Assembly: GCF_039023475.1 (NCBI RefSeq)
Contig: NZ_JBCHVB010000008.1
Coordinates: 131,254-195,253 of the forward strand
Source: Erwinia sp039023475
GTDB taxonomy: Bacteria > Pseudomonadota > Gammaproteobacteria > Enterobacterales > Enterobacteriaceae
Length of the DNA stretch: 64,000 nucleotides
Direction of reading: 5' to 3'
Shown here: one piece after another, positions 42,967 through 51,469 of the stretch
How positions within the stretch are numbered: the stretch's first letter is position 1
Layout: the number at the start of each line of letters is the position of its first letter
The notes under the pieces: generated by a model
Told to the model about the DNA's origin: nothing
Seen by the model: the letters and a program-made list of their open reading frames with translations, nothing else
Database searches by the model: none
Program-made: the position numbers and the translations under genes

Positions 42967-45071
42967 AACGCCTCTCCTGCCTGCTGGGGCCTTAACTCAC
43001 CATTTTTTAACGTGAGCAGCAGGCCCTGCTGGTAAACCACTTCCGGCGAATGCGTGACAAAAATCAGGCCAATCCCCAGGCTGCGCAAATTATCCAGCAC
43101 TTTTCGGGCGGTGGTTTTATCCAGGTTCGCCGTCACCTCATCGCACAGCAGCCATGCCGGACGGCCATACAGTGCGCGGGCAAGTACCAGACGTTGCACT
43201 TCTCCGGCAGAGAACAGCGGATTGCCCGGCACAAAAGTGGTGTCATAGCCGTGGGGCAGAGCGCTAATAACCTGATGGATTTCCGCCAGCTTACAGGCGG
43301 CAATGATCTCCTGAATATCAGCTTCAGGCGCAAAACCAGCAATGTTTTCAGCCAGCGAGCCGCTAAATAAATGATCATCTGCATGAATAATACGGATATG
43401 CTGGCGCAGACTTTCCAAATCAAAGGATGCCTGCGGGAAGTCATTCAGCAGGATATCGCCGTCCGTCGGCTGCAGAATACCGGAAATCAAACGCAGCAAT
43501 GTGGTTTTCCCTGAGCCACTGTGCCCAATAATAACCGTTTCCTGCTGCGGCGTGAGCGTCAGGTTAATGTTTTTCAGCACGGCTGTTTTACCCGGAAATG
43601 CAAAACTGGCATTGTCGAAAGTTAGCGAGCTAATTTCATCTAATTTACGCTCGCCAAAGCTGTCACTGTCGCCAGGATAAGTCACAAGGTCTCCAACACG
43701 TTCGAGTGGGCCTTTGAGTGCATTTTTCTCAAGGTATTTATGCGCAACCTCGACCATTGCATCGGAGAAATAACGTTTGTAGCTAAGATAAGCCACCAGC
43801 ATACCAATGGTCATATCACCGTGTAAAATAGACCAGGCTCCCATACAAACTACGATCAGCTGTTCAGCATTAATCACTAATACTGACGCGGCATCAAAAC
43901 GAGCCAGCAAACGCTCTTTTTTCATCAGCCCGTTTATATGGCTGCGCATGGCACGATCAATTACGCTGTTATAATTATTAAGCATGTTATTGGCTTTGAT
44001 CGTGACAATCCCTTTTTGTGTTTCTACCAGCAGGGATTCGTATTCTGCCGTTTTAGTTATAGAATTATCGACTGCTCGCTGATAAGGGCCAATCAGTAAA
44101 AAGCGGATGGCGAAGAAAACGCTCATCGACAGCAATGTCACGGCAGCAATCTGCACGTTGTAAAACAGCATAAAAATCATGCTGCACACGCTGATTAACA
44201 TGGAATAAACCAGTGCGACGTAACCGTTGCTGATAAATTCAGCACAGCCATGCAGTGATTTTTCAATAGCGAGGATCACCCCAACCGGACGTGTGCGAAA
44301 CCAGCTTGAGTGGGCCCGCAGCAAATAGCGCCGTATCGCCTGACTTAGCTCGTCATAAGCAAAGTTTCGCAGGCAGATTTCCAGTATTTGTTTAAGGAAA
44401 CGGCTGGCCACATCAAAAATAAAGACAATGGCGAAAATACAGGTTAGCAGCACGACCAAATCGTAGTCACCGCGTGAAATCGCCTCATCAAGCACCAGCT
44501 GAATGTAAGCCGGTGACACCAGCATGATTATTAAGGTGAACAGGGAAAACAGGAACAGCGTCACCTGCCGTTTCATTAGCTGCGTCACCTGGGTGGCCAG
44601 TTGCCCTAACGAAAAGCTTTCTTCCTGAGTTTTGGCAGAAAAATCAGCCGCCGGGTGCAGTTCCAGCACAAAACCGGAGAACAGCGCTTCCGCTTCTTTA
44701 TAGCGATAGCGGCGCACGCCACTGGCCGGATCGTGGATCGTGATACCGCGATCGTCAGTCTGCACCACAACCACAAAGTGATTGCCTCGCCAGAAAGCGA
44801 TCAGTGGCAGATTGACCTGCCTGAGTTCCTGAACCTTTCCCTGCAATAAACGCCCATCAAGTCCCTTTTCACGCGACCAGCGCAACAGAGATGACATTGA
44901 AGTTCCACTGTCTTCCGACACCTCATATTCACGACGGAGTTGGCTGACAGAGGTCTGGTGCCCATAGTGGCCCAACACCATGGCCAGACAGGCCAGCCCA
45001 CACTCGGTATATTCATGCTGACGAATCATGGGCGTTTTGGAAGGGGAGCGAAATCGCAATAGAGAAAACAT
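42963..45071 (-). CDS. C39-peptidase ABC exporter (bacteriocin processing and secretion)
   Basis: 702 residues. N-terminal C39 cysteine peptidase with Cys24 (YTECGLACLAMV), His98 (RGNHFVVV) and Asp114 (HDPASG) all present; six-helix ABC membrane domain (about 165-450); C-terminal ATPase with Walker A GHSGSGKTT (516-524), Walker B LLCDE (Glu645) and H-loop His674. It should cut double-glycine leaders and export the peptide. Oddities: the signature is FSAGE instead of LSGGQ, and the Q-loop Gln is Ala564. ATG 45071 is chosen because the upstream extension lies in a terminator. Confidence 0.92.
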   Translation of the reverse strand: MFSLLRFRSPSKTPMIRQHEYTECGLACLAMVLGHYGHQTSVSQLRREYEVSEDSGTSMSSLLRWSREKGLDGRLLQGKVQELRQVNLPLIAFWRGNHFVVVVQTDDRGITIHDPASGVRRYRYKEAEALFSGFVLELHPAADFSAKTQEESFSLGQLATQVTQLMKRQVTLFLFSLFTLIIMLVSPAYIQLVLDEAISRGDYDLVVLLTCIFAIVFIFDVASRFLKQILEICLRNFAYDELSQAIRRYLLRAHSSWFRTRPVGVILAIEKSLHGCAEFISNGYVALVYSMLISVCSMIFMLFYNVQIAAVTLLSMSVFFAIRFLLIGPYQRAVDNSITKTAEYESLLVETQKGIVTIKANNMLNNYNSVIDRAMRSHINGLMKKERLLARFDAASVLVINAEQLIVVCMGAWSILHGDMTIGMLVAYLSYKRYFSDAMVEVAHKYLEKNALKGPLERVGDLVTYPGDSDSFGERKLDEISSLTFDNASFAFPGKTAVLKNINLTLTPQQETVIIGHSGSGKTTLLRLISGILQPTDGDILLNDFPQASFDLESLRQHIRIIHADDHLFSGSLAENIAGFAPEADIQEIIAACKLAEIHQVISALPHGYDTTFVPGNPLFSAGEVQRLVLARALYGRPAWLLCDEVTANLDKTTARKVLDNLRSLGIGLIFVTHSPEVVYQQGLLLTLKNGELRPQQAGEAL

Positions 45072-45090
45072 AACTGCCTTGCCATCTGAG

Positions 45091-45124
45091 AAGAAAAAAA
45101 ATGACCCAACGAATTGGGTCATTT
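45091..45124 (-). terminator. Terminator between peptide genes and exporter
   Basis: Perfect 11-bp stem AAATGACCCAA/TTGGGTCATTT, loop of 4. On the minus strand it is followed by eight T. It lies 22 bases after the last peptide gene and just ahead of the exporter start. Partial read-through would give more peptide than exporter mRNA. Confidence 0.85.
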
Positions 45125-45146
45125 ATGATCATTTTATTGCCGGGGA

Positions 45147-45332
45147 TCAGGCAGACAGGAAGCCAGTCACAAAGCCGCCTAACAGTCCGAATACACCACC
45201 AATCACGCCGCCCAGAGGACCAAGCAGTGAGCTACCTGCGGTGTAACCCGTCTGCGCGCCAGTCATCGCGACGCCGAACGGATCCCATCCACCCACGATC
45301 TGATCTGCAACTTTCAGTTTTACTGCATTCAT
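45147..45332 (-). CDS. Double-glycine-leader glycine-zipper peptide (microcin-like), copy 3
   Basis: 61 residues. Leader MNAVKLKVADQIVGG, cut predicted after GG15, gives a 46-residue mature peptide starting WDPFGVAM. The core AQTGYTAGSSLLGPLGG and a tail of G-GxxGG repeats form a hydrophobic GxxxG zipper helix, as in two-peptide class II bacteriocins. AAGGA lies eight bases before the ATG. Substrate of the C39 exporter encoded next. No hits were or can be checked here; the family call is from motif only. Confidence 0.8.
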   Translation of the reverse strand: MNAVKLKVADQIVGGWDPFGVAMTGAQTGYTAGSSLLGPLGGVIGGVFGLLGGFVTGFLSA

Positions 45333-45333
45333 T

Positions 45334-45555
45334 TTAATTTTCCTTAATCTGTTTTTTTCTGATGGTTCGAATGATCTGCACCATCATGCCGTTAATAAAG
45401 CCGCCGAGACCGCCGAGCACCCCGCCGACAAAGCCACCCGCAGGTCCCAGTAGCTGGCTCCCCGCCTGCTGGCCTGTTTGCCAGCCATAGCGGCTCGCCC
45501 TTCCCAGAGAAAGCTGCCTGATTTTTCTTGTCCGGTTAAGGGAAACCACGTTCAT
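45334..45555 (-). CDS. Leaderless glycine-zipper paralogue, copy 2
   Basis: 73 residues. Its middle (YGWQTGQQAGSQLLGPAGG, then GGVLGGLGGF) is clearly homologous to the peptides on both sides, but the first 24 residues are basic (MNVVSLNRTRKIRQLSLGRASR) with no double glycine, and a basic tail IIRTIRKKQIKEN is added. It keeps the first residues xVVSL of the leaders. A strong GGAGG precedes the ATG, so it is probably translated. It may be an immunity or partner protein, a peptide exported another way, or a decaying copy. Confidence 0.65.
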   Translation of the reverse strand: MNVVSLNRTRKIRQLSLGRASRYGWQTGQQAGSQLLGPAGGFVGGVLGGLGGFINGMMVQIIRTIRKKQIKEN

Positions 45556-45581
45556 ACTGCCTCCGCGTGAGTTTCTGGCTG

Positions 45582-45776
45582 TTACTTAACAGTACCGACG
45601 AAGCCACCGATGAAGCCGAGGATGCCACCTACAGCGCCACCAACCAGGCCGCCCAGCATGCCCATGATGCTGGCACCAGCGTCATAACCGGTCTGCGCAC
45701 CTTTAACCAGAGCAGCAATTGGGTTCAGAGCTCCACCGATAACATCATTGGCCACAGCCAGAGATACAGTTTTCAT
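45582..45776 (-). CDS. Double-glycine-leader glycine-zipper peptide (microcin-like), copy 1
   Basis: 64 residues. Leader MKTVSLAVANDVIGG, cut predicted after GG15; 49-residue mature part starting ALNPIAALVKGAQTGYDAG, followed by a hydrophobic zipper with GG every four residues (GMLGGLVGGAVGGILG). No Cys, so no disulfides. AGGA seven bases before the ATG. First of three tandem paralogous genes, 82 bases after ecpE on the same strand. Confidence 0.8.
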   Translation of the reverse strand: MKTVSLAVANDVIGGALNPIAALVKGAQTGYDAGASIMGMLGGLVGGAVGGILGFIGGFVGTVK

Positions 45777-45858
45777 TGCAATATCCTTACGTTATTAATA
45801 ACAGGGTTACCTTTCAATCCATCATTGAATGAAAGGAATATTCCCCGAAGGGAATTCT

Positions 45859-46518
45859 TTACCAGGACTTTCCGCAGCTTGATAGCGAAATAATCTTTTT
45901 ATGATAAATAATTACACGATTTGATTCAGCCTGCTCATCTTCCAACTTAAGGCTTTCGCCTGGACCGATGAATGCTGAATGGGCGTAACTGTTACTACAG
46001 CCACGCGAAGACATATATTTAAAATACGTATTCCCTGTGTTTTTAATTTCATTCTTTGTATAACTGTACCGGAACTCTTCCTCTCCAGGCCTGACTATCA
46101 TGATAGCCTCAACGGCGACACGATAATCGTAAAGCAGCGATCTTTTTTCAGGATGAATAATATCCGCTTCGATGGGCATTTCAATAAATTTCACCCTGAA
46201 ATAACGTTCTTTTTTATCAATTTTACCTTTATAAAAAAACTTAAACCCCCCTTTCTCTCCTGAATTAAGAACCAGTTTTTGAGGAGAATAAAGAAGAGCA
46301 CCATCGTTAATTACGGTCTCCATCCCACTGCGGCGCGGGATGCTGACCTGAACCATACTGACAGTATAAACTCTCCGCCCGGAGGTTAAGTTTACAATTT
46401 CTTCATACTGCACCTTTTTCTCAGGCTGCAGGTCTATATTCAGGTTCTTAATAAATAAAGCTGACGCAGGTTGAGAAAAAACAATAAGAAAAAACAACCA
46501 TCCGCACTTCATCTTCAT
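45859..46518 (-). CDS. ecpE: ECP fimbrial chaperone EcpE-like
   Basis: 219 residues, periplasmic pilus chaperone of the alpha-fimbrial (CS1/ECP) type. Signal peptide MKMKCGWLFFLIVFSQPASA; N-terminal immunoglobulin-like domain (YTVSMVQVSIPRRSG ... LLYSPQKLVLNSGEKGGFKFFYKG ... ERYFRVKFIEMP) and a C-terminal half with a Cys pair, as in E. coli EcpE (236 aa). The ATG overlaps the EcpD stop (TAATG). Last gene of the fimbrial operon, next to the peptide genes. Confidence 0.82.
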   Translation of the reverse strand: MKMKCGWLFFLIVFSQPASALFIKNLNIDLQPEKKVQYEEIVNLTSGRRVYTVSMVQVSIPRRSGMETVINDGALLYSPQKLVLNSGEKGGFKFFYKGKIDKKERYFRVKFIEMPIEADIIHPEKRSLLYDYRVAVEAIMIVRPGEEEFRYSYTKNEIKNTGNTYFKYMSSRGCSNSYAHSAFIGPGESLKLEDEQAESNRVIIYHKKIISLSSCGKSW

Positions 46519-48131
46519 TAATTCCATGATGCCGAGACTTCAATGGTCCCCTGAGCACTAACCACCCCATCCCAGTAGCCACCGTCAAAGGTTTTCTGTG
46601 TTACGGGATCGTCCATAGGGAACTTCAATATTAGCGGTGTTTGCCAGACTGACAGATCCGTAGACACCGTACTACTCTGTTTAACCCACTCGCCAGCACT
46701 GGTTGACGGAGGCGGAACAGCAATAGCGTTGCCGGTACAGTTGTGGGCATAGCTCGTCTGACTAAGTCCGACCAGCACGTTGCCCGGTACCGGCACCTCT
46801 ATCGCGCTGGCCACGCCCGCTCCGCTGAACAGACAGTAGTCCTGACCGTTCATTGCTTTACTGGGCCCCGTTACCCGGACGCTGACGGCCACTGCCGGAT
46901 CTTTTGAACTGGTGTAAATGGTATAAGGAATGGAGATCGGCGTTGCCGTGCCCACCTTCCCTTTACCGCTTCCGCCCAGGCCGCTTGAGTCCAGGCTGTA
47001 GTCCGGGTTATCTGGCTTAATTTCGATACTGTTAGCAAGCGGAGTAATATTGATGCCGTTACCCGGATGGAAACAGAAATCAGCCCCCAACTGCGCCATC
47101 GGTTTGCTCAGACAAAGCGTGGCAATATCGGTCAGGTTAGCGGCGTTCCCCTGCAGAGCAACCGCTTTGATAAAATCATCAGGAAAAAACATTTTCAGGC
47201 TGGCACTGCCACCGCTTTTGGCTGGCTGCTGCAGGAAACTGTCAGCAAAAGTGGCAGGCGTGCCGACACTTCCGTTTGAAAGCGTATACCAGACATTTTC
47301 ATCAAAGGTCAGGGAGACATTTAGCCCTTTACTCTGAAACTGGGTCAGCAAGGCGTTAACCTGTGAAACGCTCATCGACAGCGTTCCGGCATAAGGCGTT
47401 ACCGAGCCCCCCTGGTAGGTGTAGGTCATCACATCACAAAGTTGTCCTTTAAGTGCAATGTACTGATATGACGTGCAACGCGTACCGGTAACGCCAGTTT
47501 GCAGGGTGACCTCGCCAGTGATTGGATCGACCGAGAATCCCAGTTTTGCCGTGTTATCCAGTTTATAATCACCTAATTTTTGCAGGATATTGTTCTGCGA
47601 TGAGGCGGGTGTCGTTGTCGAACTGGTGTAGGGCGCCGTGGTTGCAGTTACTGATTGCCCTACACCAAGCCCCAACAAATAGCTGTACAGGCTTTCACTC
47701 AGCACCAGACCGGTAAAACCAAACTGACCGCCAAGTGGGTTATAAGGAACCGTCATCTGAGTACTGCTGACGCTAACCGGCGCTTTGTAACCCATACCAG
47801 AACAGCTGGTACAAGTAGTACCCCGGAAGCCAACATCGCTAAAACCCGTGAATCCATAGTGCCAGGTCAACTCATCGGTCCAGCCGCTGACGCCCGAGCT
47901 GGTTGACGAAACGGGAACATAAGTGGCAACCGTCAGCAATCCGCTATCGCTCAGGGAAGGGTAAGTCACCGATCCGATCAGCTGCTCTCCGGCCCCTGCA
48001 TTCAAGCTATAAATCGCGCTGCCGTTGGCGCTGCCCGCTGTATTATCATTGTTGATCGCGATATAAGGCAGCGTAACGTCAGCCTGCACCCCTGCCGAAA
48101 TCAGCAGCAGGCTAAGAGCCAGCTTTTTCAT
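46518..48131 (-). CDS. ecpD: ECP tip adhesin EcpD-like
   Basis: 537 residues, E. coli EcpD 547. Signal peptide MKKLALSLLLISAGVQA. The long N-terminal part is Ser/Thr/Gly-rich and differs strongly from E. coli; the C-terminal pilin-like part ends VVSAQGTIEVSASWN, recalling EcpD and EcpA ends. Cys pairs CTSC and CLFSG...C. Place and size indicate the minor subunit at the fibre tip. The divergent N-terminus suggests a different receptor. Overlaps the usher gene by 20 bases with GGAG ahead of its ATG. Confidence 0.75.
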   Translation of the reverse strand: MKKLALSLLLISAGVQADVTLPYIAINNDNTAGSANGSAIYSLNAGAGEQLIGSVTYPSLSDSGLLTVATYVPVSSTSSGVSGWTDELTWHYGFTGFSDVGFRGTTCTSCSGMGYKAPVSVSSTQMTVPYNPLGGQFGFTGLVLSESLYSYLLGLGVGQSVTATTAPYTSSTTTPASSQNNILQKLGDYKLDNTAKLGFSVDPITGEVTLQTGVTGTRCTSYQYIALKGQLCDVMTYTYQGGSVTPYAGTLSMSVSQVNALLTQFQSKGLNVSLTFDENVWYTLSNGSVGTPATFADSFLQQPAKSGGSASLKMFFPDDFIKAVALQGNAANLTDIATLCLSKPMAQLGADFCFHPGNGINITPLANSIEIKPDNPDYSLDSSGLGGSGKGKVGTATPISIPYTIYTSSKDPAVAVSVRVTGPSKAMNGQDYCLFSGAGVASAIEVPVPGNVLVGLSQTSYAHNCTGNAIAVPPPSTSAGEWVKQSSTVSTDLSVWQTPLILKFPMDDPVTQKTFDGGYWDGVVSAQGTIEVSASWN

Positions 48132-50700
48132 TTAATTCTTCTCCTTTAACCGCAGATTGTTGCCAGACATAGCTACCCTGGTCGCACTGGACATCGCCCA
48201 GCCAGAGCGCACCGTCAGTCGACGTGATATTCAGCGTCAGCGCACAGACGCTGTCGTCGCCGGTGGCGATGTTAAGCTGCGGATGATTTCTGTCGATGTC
48301 GATCACAAAACGACCGTCGGCACCGCTCTGCGCCAGACCAAAACGGTTTTTGATTTCCCGGTTGGCGATAGCCTGCCCGTTCTGGCCCACAAGACGACCA
48401 AATACCGTGACGATCTTTTTCACCTGCGGCTGCATGTAAATCACATTACCGGGATAAACCGACACGGTCCTTCTTCCACCATCGACAACGTCATAGCTGT
48501 CGAGGGTGTCGGCGTTATTCAGGATTTCCATGCGGTAATTTGCGTATGGTGGCAGAGAGATAAAGTTTCGGTTGCCCTGAAGCTGGTGCTGAGTTCCGTC
48601 AATATCGAGGGTCAGTTTCTCACCACGTTCCAGCCCGGTATCAATTAGCAGCCCCGCACTTTCGCGCCCTTTCCCGGCACCGATATGCGTACCGGACCAG
48701 CCCACGGAACCCTGACTGGTCAGGGTGGCATTCCAGCCACTTGAGTTATCGGTCTGGTAGCTGAGGGAGTTGCGGTTAAACGGCGAATCAAAATCAACGG
48801 TCGCTCCGCCTGCGACTTCGCGTTCCACATCACCACTGAACGATTTCGATACGTTAGCCGATACGCTTTTCAGGGTATCGCCGTCGAAGTTATGCGTCGC
48901 ATCAAGATTCATAGCCGTACCGGTCTCCCGCGAATGCGATACGCCCACAGAGATGGCATTGCCCAGCGGGATCGAGAAGTCGAGCATCACGTAGCGCTCA
49001 CGATCGCTGTAATGGGTGGCACCGTAAGTATTGTCGTTATAGCCAATCCCGGTACGCAGCCGTACGGAACCATAGCGACCGGCGTAAAGCCCCTGCGAAT
49101 AATCCAGGCGCCGACGTTTGTAACCGTAAATAGCATCACGGTCTTCAGTCCAGCTGATCACGCCACCAGAGGCCGGGCCAATAGAAGGAAGGTTGATCGA
49201 AACTCCCCAGGTATTTCCCCGGGTTTCATACAGCGAGAGAAACTCGCCGCTGTGCAGCCTGCTATGGCTGTACCAGACATTGCCGATACCTTTGGGCAAG
49301 CGCAGATTTCCGCCGTAGTTGCCTCGCCAGGATCCGTCGGTGGCACTCATTCCCTGCATATTCAGCGACAGCCACTGCGTGATATTGCTTGATGCCCACA
49401 GTTCACCTATCGCCTGTTCACGCAGCATATAAGATGAGAAACTCCAGTCGACAAAGCCCTGGCTTTTACCCACGGAAACCCCGACCAGCGACATCATTTC
49501 CTTTTCGGAGTCTGAATCAAGGACGCGGACATTTTTGTTGTATTCGTCTGCACGGTAACGGTAATGATACAGGCGGTCGCGGTTATAGGCGCCGCCCCAC
49601 ATTTGCCAGCGCAGCCCGTCCGTTACGTTGGAAGAAAACGGCTTGTTGATTTGATAGACGCCGTTAGAAATCACGCGGCCGCCACTCACTACTTCAACCT
49701 GAACGCTGTAAATACCAAAAGGCAGCGTGGAGGTATCCAGTTCATGGCTACCGACAGAGAAGCGCTGAATGCCAATCAGGTTGCCATCACGGCGAATGCG
49801 CGCCTCACCAGCGGCAGGAAAGAAAACCACCACGGGAGTTAACGACAATGCGCCATCACGCTTACGCGAATTGGCAGCATTACCAAATGAGAATCCATAA
49901 ATTTCGCCGCCGGTCAGGGCGCTGACGGTGGCGACTGACTGCATGTTCCAGCTGTCCAGCATCCCCGCTGCGTAGCGTAAACCTTTATAATCCCGCTCCC
50001 ACAATGCGGCGTTAATACGCCCATCACGGTCGGAAGACAGGCTATTTCCCGAGTAGGCAGAACCGTTTAACAGCAGATGGTCGACGCCTACTGAGGTGGT
50101 AGAATTGAAGTTAAGATAGCCGGAGTTGCGCGTCATTCCCTGTGAGCTTTTGGTGGTATATCCCCCAAAATCATAGGTAAGCGTCCCGCTGGGTGTGCGG
50201 CTGGTAGGCGCATCGACGTCATATTCGCGCGGACGGATCACCGCGCCAAAACCCTGCTCACCCACATGCAGAATCAAACGCATCTGTTTCGCATCCAGAG
50301 AAAACCAGGCTCCGGGAGAAACGGATAAATGCATCTGGTCGTCAAACGTTTTATCGCCAAGACTATCCAGTTGTTTGATCATCGAATCGGAAAGTCGGAC
50401 AGAGTTGTCCCCATCCTCCGTCATGTGAACAGCGCGAAGGCCCAATCGATTCTGCGAGGCAAATAGCGTCGCTTTACCGATTTGCACATATTTATCCGGT
50501 GCGGAGAGTGACGCTTTCTCTTGTTGGTTATTATCCAGTAAAACAGGTAATTCAAGCCCGCTTTGCAACATAGCGTAAAGCGCAGCAGGAAAACGATAAC
50601 CCGCTAAAATATAAGATCCCTGCCCTGTTGACTCTGCCAGTGCTGGTGTCAATGGCATCACCAGCAACGAGAGTGCGGAGATCATAATCCGCTTCTTCAT
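48112..50700 (-). CDS. ecpC: ECP fimbrial usher EcpC-like
   Basis: 862 residues, outer-membrane usher of the alpha (CS1/ECP) class; E. coli EcpC is 841. Signal peptide MKKRIMISALSLLVMPLTPALA. Periplasmic N-terminal domain, a central beta-barrel segment (about 180-680) with SGGRVISNGVYQINKPF and many aromatic strands, then C-terminal plug/carrier domains with GRLVGQNGQAIANREIKN. It exports and assembles subunits delivered by the EcpB and EcpE chaperones. Confidence 0.85.
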   Translation of the reverse strand: MKKRIMISALSLLVMPLTPALAESTGQGSYILAGYRFPAALYAMLQSGLELPVLLDNNQQEKASLSAPDKYVQIGKATLFASQNRLGLRAVHMTEDGDNSVRLSDSMIKQLDSLGDKTFDDQMHLSVSPGAWFSLDAKQMRLILHVGEQGFGAVIRPREYDVDAPTSRTPSGTLTYDFGGYTTKSSQGMTRNSGYLNFNSTTSVGVDHLLLNGSAYSGNSLSSDRDGRINAALWERDYKGLRYAAGMLDSWNMQSVATVSALTGGEIYGFSFGNAANSRKRDGALSLTPVVVFFPAAGEARIRRDGNLIGIQRFSVGSHELDTSTLPFGIYSVQVEVVSGGRVISNGVYQINKPFSSNVTDGLRWQMWGGAYNRDRLYHYRYRADEYNKNVRVLDSDSEKEMMSLVGVSVGKSQGFVDWSFSSYMLREQAIGELWASSNITQWLSLNMQGMSATDGSWRGNYGGNLRLPKGIGNVWYSHSRLHSGEFLSLYETRGNTWGVSINLPSIGPASGGVISWTEDRDAIYGYKRRRLDYSQGLYAGRYGSVRLRTGIGYNDNTYGATHYSDRERYVMLDFSIPLGNAISVGVSHSRETGTAMNLDATHNFDGDTLKSVSANVSKSFSGDVEREVAGGATVDFDSPFNRNSLSYQTDNSSGWNATLTSQGSVGWSGTHIGAGKGRESAGLLIDTGLERGEKLTLDIDGTQHQLQGNRNFISLPPYANYRMEILNNADTLDSYDVVDGGRRTVSVYPGNVIYMQPQVKKIVTVFGRLVGQNGQAIANREIKNRFGLAQSGADGRFVIDIDRNHPQLNIATGDDSVCALTLNITSTDGALWLGDVQCDQGSYVWQQSAVKGEELNEKAGS

Positions 50701-50729
50701 GTGATTCCCTTCCTGTCTCAGGCGTATTC

Positions 50730-51398
50730 TTACTGCAGCGGAATAAAGTGTTCAATATCCCACAGCCCAACATGCGAACCCTTCGCATGCAGATCGACTT
50801 GCTGGAATGCGTGTGTTTTTCCTGGCATAACGTAAAAAAGCTCACGACAGTCTTTTTTCTTTTTATCCTGACAGTCGCCGATAGCCGTTATACGAAATGA
50901 GACATTACCTTTATTCACCACTCCTTGCGGCGTCAGGGCGTACTGAAGGTTTTTTTCACGAGGCTGGACGACAAGGATGGTACTGATAACGGCTTTGGCC
51001 TGAGCCATCGCATACTTTCCGCTGTCCTGATCGCCCTCGTCACTGATAGGTTCATCAGTAAAGGTAAGGCGGTAATACCTTTCCTGCGTATCCTGTTTCC
51101 CCTGATACCAAAATTTTATAATATTTTTTGAGTTACCTGGCATCATCAGCTGTGAAGGCGATGAAAGCAGCTCTTCCGCAGAATCATAGGGAATTATTTT
51201 TCCTGAACTCAATGGTGAATCAATTCGGTCAACGCGCACGGTAATGAGCCGCGCCATTTCAGACTCATTTTTAATTTCTTTAGCGATTAATTGTTTTTCT
51301 GCAGGAATAATAGTGGTAATGGTACCGACATTAATGGCCTGCGCGGCCAGAGGCATCAGTATGAATACTAATGCCATGAAAAAACCTTTGGCGGGCAT
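50730..51398 (-). CDS. ecpB: ECP fimbrial chaperone EcpB-like
   Basis: 222 residues, same length as E. coli EcpB. Signal peptide ending AAQA, then INVGTITTIIPAEKQLIAKEIKNESEMARLITVRVDRIDSPL in line with EcpB, IIKFWYQGKQDTQERYYRLTF on the donor strand side, and a Cys pair near the end. Holds pilin subunits in the periplasm. ATG 51398 or, less likely, the Met seven codons on. Confidence 0.87.
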   Translation of the reverse strand: MPAKGFFMALVFILMPLAAQAINVGTITTIIPAEKQLIAKEIKNESEMARLITVRVDRIDSPLSSGKIIPYDSAEELLSSPSQLMMPGNSKNIIKFWYQGKQDTQERYYRLTFTDEPISDEGDQDSGKYAMAQAKAVISTILVVQPREKNLQYALTPQGVVNKGNVSFRITAIGDCQDKKKKDCRELFYVMPGKTHAFQQVDLHAKGSHVGLWDIEHFIPLQ

Positions 51399-51469
51399 AA
51401 TAATTCCTTTATATAAATGCCCGGCCAGAGAGCGCTCTCTGGCCGGTACGTTTCCCTTCCGGAGGTAGC

